The notes under the pieces are model-generated. The model saw only the letters and a program-made list of their open reading frames with translations, searched no databases and was not told the origin of the DNA. A program made the position numbers and the translations under genes. 24,507 nt of DNA from Entrophospora sp. SA101 (lineage: Eukaryota > Glomeromycota > Glomeromycetes > Entrophosporales > Entrophosporaceae): the NCBI GenBank assembly GCA_958430865.1, contig CAUDNR010004427.1, forward strand, positions 1 to 24,507, in the 5' to 3' direction. Positions 9,930-19,455 of this stretch are shown here, piece by piece. How positions within the stretch are numbered: the stretch's first letter is position 1; each line of letters opens with the position of its first letter.

Positions 9930-10370
9930 GGCCTCCAGCCTTTTTATGGCAATCAAAATTGATGTTAACCAGCCTGACACAAAAGTGCGTCACCACATTA
10001 GGGCAAAACACACTATGACAGTTTTGAGGCTCGCCGTAATGCGAAAGCTGAATTCCATGCCAGCACGACTGACTTAAGTGCCTCCCTTTCAACAATTTCA
10101 CGTACTTTTTAACTCTTTTTTCAAAGTTCTTTTCACCTTTCCCTCACGGTATTTGTTCACTATCGGTCTCTTGCCAATATTTAGCCTTAGATGATGTTTA
10201 CCACCCATTGGAGCTGCAATACCAAACAGCTCGACTCTTTGAAAGCGTATCGTATATGAACATGCTACCGGTCACAGACGAGATAATCATCCTTTATGAT
10301 GATGTCCTGTTCCAAGGAAATTTTTACCGGCTGCGAGCCCAAGGAAACGCTTCTTCAAATTACAACTCAA
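9930..10370 (-). rRNA. Isolated partial 28S (LSU) rRNA, diverged; probably a pseudogene fragment
   Basis: Read on the minus strand, the segment runs from GAGTTGTAAT and GAAGCGTTTCC (10370-10340) through CCTTGGAACAGG, AAAGAGTCGAG, AATGGGTGGTAAA, GCTAAATATTGGC, AGAGACCGATAG and TACCGTGAGGGAAA (about 10138-10152) to GTACGTGAAATTGTTGAAAG and AGTCAGTCGTGCTGG (about 10070). These are the universally conserved landmarks of the D1 region and D1-D2 spacer of eukaryotic LSU rRNA, in order. The following D2 part ends with TAACATCAATTTTGATTGCC, which I associate with Glomeromycotina. Many positions differ from consensus, mostly G-to-A or C-to-T in the rRNA sense. No 5.8S, ITS or SSU sequence flanks it, and the rest of LSU is absent, so it is a fragment rather than an rDNA unit. 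Confidence 0.85.
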
Positions 10371-10617
10371 CCATAAGAAATTTATCCTGCATTAAATTAA
10401 TATTTAATACTGAATATTTTTATTATGATGTTGAGTTATTGTAATTGAATTATTATTCAACTATCGAAATTTATTTTTTAAAATGAAAAAAAAAAAGAAA
10501 AAAATATCAATGATTTTCACTATCCATCATATTAAATGATCTGCGTTGACCGACTGAACTATATATTAAATATACACAGCCACCAGCGTTAATCCAGTTT
10601 TGAATTAAAATATATAG

Positions 10618-10799
10618 GAACTGAACCTGATGTTTCTGATGAAACAAATATCAAAAATAGAAAAGAAGTTGCCCTTGATGAAATGCTGATTGAAATCTTA
10701 TTAAAATAATACCTAATATTATAAACTTTTTTTTATCTAAAAATTTCTTATAGGTTTCGATGCAGATTCTGAACAACAATTATATAAATTATTATGGTA
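10618..10799 (+). pseudogene. Exon-like debris of an unknown gene
   Basis: After an AG acceptor-like site at 10616-10617 the plus strand reads TEPDVSDETNIKNRKEVALD and on to a stop at 10707-10709. After a second acceptor-like TTATAG at 10748-10753, a phrase FDADSEQQLYKLLW ends at TAA. The composition is protein-like and the two patches look like consecutive exons, but there is no GT donor between them and no start codon or upstream exon. No family is recognised. Confidence 0.3.
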
Positions 10800-11178
10800 A
10801 CATATCATATAGCATTTGTAGCTGGAGAGTCAAATAGATTTGAATTATGATATTATGGTGTTGTATGATTTTTGAATTGGGTAAATTTCTCATTCAACAA
10901 ATTTATTGATATGATTATTGCGTTCTCTATTCGAATCAAACGCAAGGACATTGTTTATTCATGAATTTGTCATAATCCTCATTTTGACACCGTTAATATT
11001 ATGTTTAAAAAATTGAAAAATATCCAATAAAATACTCTACATAATAATAATAATTGAACGAAATAAAAAAAAAAAGATGATTATACCAAATTTGTAAAGT
11101 TTAATAACAAAACTTTGAGACCTGTTTCTGAAAACGACAAGATTGGCTTATTTTGAAATCAGATATTGAATATTAACA

Positions 11179-11836
11179 ATGAAAAAAGGGAGAGAACTTG
11201 CAAATTTTGCTGTTTATGGATTATGGAAATGTGAAAAGCACACAATAGGAGGGATAGCTGAATACTGTTTCTGATAATATTACTAAATTTTAAAAATTCG
11301 CCCTTTACTGCTAAATCGCGTACTGGAAGGCCCACAATTTTGGATGAACGTGACAAAAGAGGAATAGTAAATATTGTAAAAAAAAAAAAAAAAAAAAAGA
11401 AAAATAGCTGTCGAAGAAGTTAAAGAAGAATTCAACATTGTCAAACCAATAGAAGTAAGCACTAGAACTGTATAGCGTGCTTTACGTTCAAAAGGCTATT
11501 ATGGAAGAGCTGTAAAAAAGAACACAATAAAATCAAATATGAGGATAGGCGTGTGATTTTTAGCGACGGGTCAAGATATGGGTTGTGTTTCAAAAAATCG
11601 GATTTGGAAAAAACACAACGAAAAATACGTTTAAAAACCAACTGTCCAAAAATCAAAAGGAATAATGGTTCGGGAATGTTTTTGCAAATATAGAATAGGT
11701 CATCTCGTTTTAGTTGATGGAAGTGTCAATTCTGCAACTTGTATCAAAATACTCGAAAATTTAATACCCATTTTTAATTCGACTTAGACCAAGTAATTAC
11801 ATCTTTCAAGACAATAATGCTTCTGCACATCTTTGA
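11179..11836 (+). pseudogene. Tc1-type (DD34E) transposase, heavily decayed
   Basis: From ATG 11179 the reading begins KKGRELANFAVYGLWK and GGIAEYC, an N-terminal helix-turn-helix. It continues through SRTGRP-ILDERDKRGIVNIV (11310-11370), VEEVKEEFNIVKPIEVSTRT (11410-11470), ALRSKGYYGRA, a catalytic-region IFSDGSRYGL (11556-11590) where the usual SDES is SDGS, then GIMVRECFCKYRIGHLVLVD (11662-11720) and YIFQDNNASAH, corresponding to the FQDDNAPCH motif, near 11830. It needs several frame changes, contains stops, and has an expanded A run at 11379-11400. The final Glu region and C-terminus are missing at 11836, where the sequence passes into the 3' flank of the neighbouring minus-strand gene. 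Family assignment is from recalled Tc1 motifs. Confidence 0.8.
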
Positions 11837-11974
11837 ATTATTTCATCCAAAAAAATTTTTTTTTCTTCAAAAATGGTTTTTATTTATTTAAAACATGTAG
11901 ATCTAAAATAGATCTAAAATAAAATAAACAATAAATAAGTTTTACATGCTCGATTGAGTAATTAACTTACTTGT

Positions 11975-14900
11975 TCAGAGATAAATTTTATATCCTGGTT
12001 TATTAATCGTGTCATCAAGAATCAAGAATCTTTTTTTAATATTTTTACTGAATTTATTACTAGAAATATTAAATTTTTCTTTTTGTTTATCATTGTTGCT
12101 GCTTACATCATCATTGTTAACATGATAAAAGTCTTCTTCGCCATCTTCAATACTTTTATTTTTATTTTTATCGTTTTTGTTATTGTCTTTGCTTTTTTCG
12201 CCGTCATTATCATCGTTGATATCATTATCATCATCTCTATCAACGTCATTGTCCTTCTTCTCGTCCTTGTGATCAATTTTTTCAGAAAATGAAAAATCCC
12301 AACTATTTCTAATTGCAGTGCAATGTTTTACTTCGAAATCACTTTTAACAATTTTATTTTCATACAATTTCTACAAATTATAAATAGTCATTAATTAACA
12401 TTCAAAAATAACCAGTATTCAAAAGAAAATTTTTAACATTATGTCACCATACATACCTCAAAGATATTGGCCATTAATTGAAACAAATCTTTTTGTATAT
12501 TCAAAATGTTTTTTAATTGTTGTCCATTATAATCATATTCCTTAAAATCAATAATACCACGTATTTCTCCAAGACATTTTTTAAAATCATCATTAGACAT
12601 TAGGTCATTTGTATACACTCGTTTATCTGGGTCGTCCTATTTTTATTATTGTTATAGTTTATTTATATTAATTTTTTCAGAATAATCTATTAATCTATTA
12701 TAAATAAAAATAAATGATTACTTACTCTACCATGTAAAGATAATAAAGTTCTCCAAAATTTATAATGATTTTCTGTAGGACACCAACCGCTATTTTTATT
12801 CTTTTTACTGTTACCACCACTACCACCACTATGTGAAACCAAATATAAAACTTCCCCTAAATTATTTGCTCCGTCTCCGCCTTTTTCATTATAGACGCAA
12901 TGATATTGTTGTTGAATTAATAAAATTAATAAAAACAATTCTATATCCATTAAAGTTGGCATTATTATTTTCTTCTTTTTTTTTATTAAGGGTGATGAGG
13001 GTTTTGATGGTGGTGATGATAATGATAATGAAGGTATTGATGATGATAATGATGATGAAGACATCGGTGATAATGGTGGTGATAATGGTGAAGGCGATAA
13101 AGGTTTTTGATAATCCATTTCCTTTTCTTGTTGGTGATTTGATGATAATAATAACTCTTTAATATAATTTTTTTTATCTAATAATTCTTCTTCTACTTGA
13201 TTATCTTCATATTGTTTATGTTTTGGTGTATTAGTAATAATTAAATTAAGAAATAAATTAGTTAAATCATCTAAATCTTTTTGTTGTTTTTGACTTTTCA
13301 ATTCTTCAATATTATCAATATCTTGTTCATTTTTTGTGTTTAGTGATAATAATTCATTTATGTAGTTGTTGTTAGGAGGACGATTTTGTAAGTTTGGGAA
13401 TAAATATTTTAGCCATTTGTTTAATAATGTTCCTGATTCAAAGTGCCAAGCTGATCCCATTAAAAACCTACAAAAAATAAATTATAATTATATAAATTAT
13501 AAAAAAAAGATTTATTTAAATTTAAATTTTTTTTAATTTAACCAACCGCTTTAAATCATATGGTGCACAACATATTGCAATCATATCAAATTGATGCGAA
13601 TATTTACTCATCCATTTTAACAAATCCAACTCTTCTTTTTTAATTAAATCTTTACCATAACTTTCAGTTAAATCTTTAATTATAATTTTATAATTTGGTA
13701 AAATAATATTTTTTCTAATATTATCACCATCGCCATAGTCATCATCGTCGTAACCATCATCATCACTGTCACTATTTCCTTCTTCATTATTGCTAATAAT
13801 TTGAGATCTTAGAATTTTTTGGTTGTATTTTTTTTCATTGTTTAACCAATTATAATCAAAACACATTAAAAGTGTCAAAAAACGATGAGAAACATCACTT
13901 AATCGTTGACACATTAAGTAAACAAAATGATTTATTGTCGTAGGTGGATATGCTGATGATGATGGATCAGGAAATTTGTCAATTTTATAAGAAAGACAAC
14001 TTTTGAAATCTTCATATGCATTATTTAATAAAATTTGATTTTTATCTAATAATGATAATGATAATGATTTGGAACCATCACCTTCATCATCGTAGTCATC
14101 ATCATCATCGCTATCATTATCATCATTATCATTATCATCATCATCATCATCATCACTACCATCACCATCACCCTCATAACCATTAATATTACTGTTATTA
14201 TTGTTGTCATTGTTATTATTATTGTAGTTTCTGAATAGTGATAAATCAGATGATGCTGATTGATAATTATGAAAACCATCGTGCCTTAAAATTCTTGATT
14301 TATATTCCTTTTAAAATATAAACAAACTTCAATATATTATACTTTATATTAAGTTTTTAAAAAAAGAAAAAGAAAAAGAACCTTTCGATATTTAGACCAT
14401 TGGCCTAATGTTTGAGGATTGAGTAAAGAAGTTTCTTCCCATTTTTCAACTTGATCTATATATTCATCCAATAATTTTTCTAGATTGTTATTATTATTGT
14501 AAGAAGAAGAAGAACATGAACTATATAAAATATAGTTAAATCAGTCATATAAATATATAATAATAATATTATTATTAATATTATTTTAAATCAGGATTTA
14601 TAATATTTTTTGTTATTATTTACATTTCATCCAATGATAATCGAAGTACATTATCATATGCAAATAATATTAATTCAGTGGTATCAGGCATTGTGGTTGT
14701 TGTTGTATTTGATGATGTTGCTGCTGTTGCTGTTGTTCCTGTTTTATTACCATATGTTTTTTTTAGATGAAGGTTCCATTCTAAACTATACATAAAATTG
14801 TAACGTCTTTGAATAATATGTCTAAAAGCTCTATTTTGAAAAATAAAAATTTTTGGGAAAGATAAATAAACAATTTAATTTGATTTCTTTCTTTTTTTTT

Positions 14901-15551
14901 TTAAAAAAAAATAATATCAATATTAAACTTCAAGATATTTACCGATGATTATCACGTTGTTTTAAGAGAGCTCTGTTAAATAATATATGAAGTTTTGGAT
15001 CAATAAATGTTTCAGGCAAAGACATCAATGATAAATATGAGTCATTCAACCATTTTATTGGTTCCACTAATAATAATAGATTACTGTTAGAATGTATCAA
15101 TATGAACAATAATAATAACAACAACCACAATTATAATAATACTTTTGTTAAAGAGCACCTTTTTGACTCTTATCGCGTATCTTCAAGCAGCTACGTTTAT
15201 CATTTTGAAGTTCTGCATAGCGAATTATAATAGTGTAAGTATCACGTAATAATTGAATTGCTCGAGGATCATACTTTTTTGTTATCTGATGAGTCCTATA
15301 AAATTTTCATTTTGATTAATTGAATTAACCAATTAACATTACAACATCTATTATAAAAATTAAACCTATCAATCCAATATAAAGCTTTCGAGGTGAATCC
15401 TTTAATTTTTTTCTCATCAGTGGTTTTTTTTGCCAACTCTATACAAATCTCAGCAACTATTTTTTACGATATCAATAATTATAATTATTTTTAAATATAT
15501 TTTTTACTTATTTTTTTTATAATAGTGAAGAAGAATAATAAGATTATTGCC

Positions 15552-15588
<37 letters not shown>

Positions 15589-16087
15589 AGATGCATTATT
15601 CATTGGAGCATTCTTTTGAGATAAAGCTCTAGTGTTTATATATAAATTATATCAGTCAGTATATATGTGTTTAATTATTATTATTACCATTATGATTATG
15701 TTAAATTATCCATCACCTTTCGTAATATTCTAAAGCAGATTCTAAATTATCATGTTTTCTATATACAATAGCCAATAGTTCGTTTGCCTATTTTTAAAAT
15801 TGATGTTGAAAAATAACAAATTAAAATGTTTTTTTCTTAAAAAAATAATAATCAATATTAATATTATATACTTTTATATCATTTGGCTGATAATATAATA
15901 GTTGAAGTAAGAATTTTTCCGCTTTATTATAGTCATGAGCGGTAAAATATAAGTTTGCTATAGCAAACCACGAAGCCTTTATGTATTCAGGTGAGGCTGT
16001 ATCATTACTACCAAAATTTTGAGAAACATAGTTGTCTATTTCTTTTGGTGTTTTTAGTAAAGGTGATAATAATGTAATTTTTTTCAT
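11975..16087 (-). CDS. Nup358/RanBP2 N-terminal-domain-like TPR protein, 12 exons, 1035 residues
   Basis: Spliced exons, minus strand: 16087-15872, 15787-15717, 15628-15585, 15456-15366, 15295-15159, 15066-14943, 14830-14624, 14520-14382, 14307-13547, 13467-12726, 12636-12457, 12370-11975. All introns are GT-AG and the frame stays open over 3108 bp to a TGA. Residues 15-100 are TPR helices (LYFTAHDYNKAEKFLLQLL, then YRKHDNLESALEYYERAL). From memory, the order of features follows the vertebrate RanBP2 N-terminal domain: E-x2-Y start, A-x-LY TPR, a KALYWIDR-like helix (about 134-141), SLEWN (about 243), ELILFAYDNVLRLSL (about 280), CQRLSDVSHRFL (about 476), KWLKYLFPNL (about 615) and DIELFLLILL (about 770). 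Animal Nup358 builds the cytoplasmic face of the nuclear pore. Here there are no FG repeats, Ran-binding, zinc-finger or cyclophilin parts. Asp-rich, Asn-rich and Ser/Pro-rich tracts interrupt it (about 375-410, 725-760, 945-985). Gene model confidence is high; family call is moderate. Confidence 0.7.
15552..15583. repeat. (ATT)n microsatellite at a splice donor
   Basis: About ten ATT units (AAT on the coding strand) lie directly after the GT donor at 15584-15583 of intron 3 of the Nup358-like gene. If the intron were retained the repeat would be read as poly-Asn and then a stop. Confidence 0.8.
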
Positions 16088-16272
16088 TATAATTAATATT
16101 TGATTTTTTTCAAAGTATTATTATATTTACAATGTGGTAGGTAATTAAGATAAAGTATATAGTTTGAACATATTAAATCTTGTAAAATATCTGTACTACG
16201 TAAATAAAAAGAATTCGGAATTGAATAATTTGATCAACAATACAAATTTTTTTTTAAAAAAAGATAATAATA
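16088..16272. promoter_or_regulatory. Shared 185-bp divergent promoter region
   Basis: Only 185 bp separate the start codons of the Nup358-like gene (minus, 16087) and the SSXT gene (plus, 16273), so both promoters must lie here. The sequence is AT-rich, with a run of T and A directly before the plus-strand ATG (16248-16265). No specific factor site is recognised. Confidence 0.6.
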
Positions 16273-18568
16273 ATGAACAACAACGATTTTACACAATATC
16301 ATTCCACTAATGGTGGTGTAGCCTATACATCAACCAAAAATAATAACAATAACACTAGTAATAGTAATAATGTTCAACAGATGAATCCAAATTTTGAAAA
16401 TCAGGAACAGTATCCGTGGTTGATTCAAAACCAACAATTCCAACCACAAAATATATCAACAACATCTGTGCCAACAACACCTACATCATCAACTAATAAC
16501 AAAAACAACAACACAAATAATAATCAAATAAATAATGGTTCAACACATTCTAAAAGTGGATTTTCTAATCCTGGTATCGAAATAAATAATAATAATAACT
16601 ATGTTCAAACACATAATAGTAATACAGCAGCAGCAGTTGGTTTAAATATAAGGAATAATCAATTTGCTGTTGGTGTTGATAATAAAAAAAATATTATAAA
16701 TAATTCTAGTATACATGATAAGAAATCACCAGAATATGGTAAGATTTAATTTTGTAATTTATTAAAATTTTTATTTTTGAATAATAACTAATTTATTTTT
16801 AACAACTATGATGTTAATAGTCGAATTTACACAAAAATGTGTACAAGCGGTACTTCCTTTACTTTTCTAATATTAAAAATAATTATTATGGATTTATATA
16901 TATTGAAAATTTAAATAAATAATCTTTAGATACTTGAGGTTAATTATGAATTGATCCGAGCCTGTATTGAATATCAAAAACAAGGATGGGTGAATGCACA
17001 AGATATGGCTTTGTATGAGGATTTTTTTTTTAATATATTCAAAAATTATAAAAAATTTTTTTTTAAAGTGAAATTAATATTTATTTTTTCTTATTAATTA
17101 TTTAATAGTTATAAGGCGCGTCTTCGATCGAATCTATCATATCTTGCCACTATAGCCGATGAACTTAATGGAAATCCTTCCGGAAATGTAATTTAAATTA
17201 TTCTTATCATTATTTTTATTTTAATCATTTAATTAATTCAGGGAGGGGGTGTAATAAATAAACCTTTTAAATTTATATATCATATAAAGTTATTTTTTGT
17301 TCGTCCGCTCATTCTCATCACACTTTTTTTCTTAAATATTTATTTAGGTGATAAAATCAGTAAATCTACCAGATTTAACACCTTTACCTATTCCACGCGG
17401 CTTAGTCGGACAAAAACTTAATAGTCTTATTCAACAAGCTGTACAGATTTTTTCTGATCATAAAAAATTCCATCCAAATAACTCAAGTGTTATAATAAAT
17501 TCAATTAATAATCATAACACAAATATAAACAATAACATCAGCAATAATAATAACAAAGTTATTAATTCAAATATTATGGCAAATACAAATTCATCATCGT
17601 CGTCATCATCACAACAATATAAATTAAGCCCAAACAATGGTAATAATAATAATAACAACCTTATGAGCACAATTTTATCTAATCAACAACTTCAACAATT
17701 ATATCATAAACAACAACAGCAACAGCAACAGCATCAATTACAATTACAACACCAATTGAAACAACATATACAACAGCAGCAGCAACAACAACAACAGCAA
17801 CTTTTACTACATCAACAACAACAATTGATTCAACAAACTCCAAATCATCTTCAAAATTCTCTATTGTCAAATTTAGCTATGGCACAACAATTCCAACAAA
17901 ATCAATCCGCACAGCAACAACAGAATATGACAGATTATAATGCTGCTATAATGGCAGTTGCAGCAGCAACGAATCAAGATAGTGATGCATATAATATATT
18001 AAGGCCCTTAGTTAGTATACCGATGAATAATACTGCTGCTGTTAATGCTGCTACTATTGCTAATGATAATGATAATGATAACGACAGTAATAATAACGAT
18101 AATGGCGGAAATGTTGTTAATGGACAAACAGGAATAATGCCATCGTCTATAATTGGTATGGGTGATCAATTTGCAACAGCAGGAGCAGTTCCAACAACAA
18201 CACTTCAACAAAAACAATTTCAACAATTACAAAATGTAGGATTTCCTACAGGATTTATGACTACTGCTGATGCCGTTACAAATACAGGGATTGGCAATAC
18301 AGGATATAATCCTACAAATGCTTATCATATGGTGAGATATCCAAGTACAAATAGTGATGGTATTAGTAGTAGCGAGGATGGTAGTGTTGTAGGAGTAGGA
18401 GGTAGCGGCAACAATATGATTGCTGGAAATCTTTTAGTAGGCAATAGTTTAGAAAACAATGTTATTGGAATAAATGATTTAGCAGCAGTTAATGGATTCG
18501 GAAATAGTGGGATTCCAAGCAGTACAATAGGTTTATCAAACATGATGAAACATGAAAATGAAATTTAA
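16273..18568 (+). CDS. SS18/SSXT (SNH-domain) transcriptional coactivator, 5 exons, 625 residues
   Basis: Exons: 16273-16738, 16821-16849, 16930-17012, 17109-17187, 17348-18568; all introns are GT-AG and the frame is continuous to TAA. The domain encoded by exons 2-4 (about residues 156-215) reads VEFTQKCVQAILEVNYELIR, ACIEYQKQGWVNAQDMAFYK, then LRSNLSYLATIADE. This matches the SNH/SSXT domain of animal SS18 and plant GIF proteins: a helix ending in Q-x-Q/K-G, then a helix ending in NL-x-YLATIAD. SS18 is a subunit of SWI/SNF (BAF) chromatin remodellers and GIFs are growth-factor coactivators, so a nuclear coactivator role is likely. The N-terminal 155 residues are Asn-rich. After the domain comes a conserved-looking NLPDLTPLPIPRGLVG segment and then Gln-rich (17700-17850) and Asn/Gly-rich tails. 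The 29-nt second exon is needed: without it the frame breaks and the helix is lost. Confidence 0.82.
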
Positions 18569-18919
18569 ATAAAATTTATCATTATTTTATATTTATATAT
18601 ATTTATGATTTTTGATATATTTATATTGGATGTATTCACAAATTGCTTAGATTAAATTAGATTAAATTAGATTGGCTTAATGAAAAATCTATTTAGCTTT
18701 GGGAAACAAAAAAAAAGTTGATAATCTAGTTAATTCGACCAACCAAATCCTAGCAATTTGTAAATACAACCATTTATTTATATAGGTAATATATAAATTT
18801 TTTTTATTAGATAAAAATTTTTTTTTTCTAAATTCATTTTCTATCTTTTTTTTTTATTTTCCTCATGGTATAACTTTTCTATATCTGTCATTCTTATTAC
18901 AATCCAGAATTAGGTATTA
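18569..18919. other. 3' flank of the SSXT gene with a short tandem repeat
   Basis: AT-rich sequence after the SSXT stop codon. Two and a half copies of ATTAAATTAG lie at 18651-18675. No gene is seen before the ATG at 18920; this stretch must hold the terminator of one plus-strand gene and the promoter of the next. Confidence 0.6.
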
Positions 18920-19140
18920 ATGAATGATACGCAAAACCAACGTCCTTCTAATTTAAATGTTGATAAATTTGAAGCATATATGGCAGGACTTTTTTTTAAC
19001 ACACAGCGAACAAAGTATATATATATATAGAGAAATTGATAAACATTACTAATAGAGCTCCTTCCCACTTTAAATCAAATAACTGTGGTGAATATACATA
19101 TAGAATTATTGATTTGCTAGATTTTTTAAATCCCCCTTAA
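18920..19140 (+). CDS. Possible small two-exon protein, 59 residues
   Basis: Exon 1 (18920-19014) starts MNDTQNQRPSNLNVDKFEAY and continues MAGLFFNTQRT. A 41-nt intron (19015-19055) has a GTATAT donor, a TACTAAT-like branch site and a TAG acceptor directly after it. Exon 2 (19056-19140) reads APSHFKSNNCGEYTYRIIDL then LDFLNPP and stop. The two exons give exactly 60 codons including TAA, with amphipathic helix-like ends and no low complexity. I do not recognise a family. The short intron, with the branch motif overlapping the acceptor, is unusual but possible. It is convergent with the Rtc3-like gene whose stop is at 19456. It could also be a fragment of a larger gene. Confidence 0.4.
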
Positions 19141-19455
19141 AATAGAAAAGGAAGTTATACACAATTAAATTTATTTATTAATTCAATTCATTGAATGGTT
19201 ATTAATAAAAATGATTAATTTTCCAAATAATAAATTTATATAAATAGTTTTAAAGTATTTACACGTATATATTGGTTATGAGCTTCCTGGTCAATGTTTG
19301 CTATATACTCATCGCGATGACCAGTGGCAACAAATATAATATATAATATTTGGTTAAGGCAGTAACAATAAACATTAATTTATAAATATTTTATTTTATT
19401 TTTTCGCAAATAAAAATATAAGATTCGTCATTAACCACACAAATAAACATCTTTC

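Noticed and set aside
9919..10444. Open frames across the rRNA fragment
   Set aside because: The nucleotide sequence matches LSU rRNA landmarks, so the frames are incidental.
11159..11656. Minus-strand frames near 11160-11650
   Set aside because: They are antisense to the recognisable Tc1 transposase remnant.
12083..12292. Plus-strand hydrophobic frame
   Set aside because: It is the complement of the Asp/Lys/Asn-rich last exon of the minus-strand gene.
14046..14279. Minus-strand Met/Ile-rich frame
   Set aside because: It is a shifted frame of the ATG/ATC repeat tract inside exon 9 and has no protein-like content.
14610..14795. Plus-strand Leu-rich frame
   Set aside because: It is antisense to exon 7 of the minus-strand gene, which joins its neighbours in frame.
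11975..16087. Spo22/Zip4-type or generic TPR meiosis protein as the identity of the 12-exon gene
   Set aside because: Only the first 100 residues are generic TPR. The later motif order (SLEWN, RLSDVSHRFL, KWLKYLFPNL, DIELFLL) fits the RanBP2 N-terminal domain better, though only a profile search can settle it.
16273..16749. Single-exon 158-residue protein ending at 16749
   Set aside because: A GTAAGA donor at 16739 and the downstream microexon join exactly in frame to an SSXT domain, so the stop is intronic.
17679..18543. Minus-strand Val/Ile-rich and other frames under the SSXT gene
   Set aside because: They are antisense shadows of Gln/Asn codon repeats.
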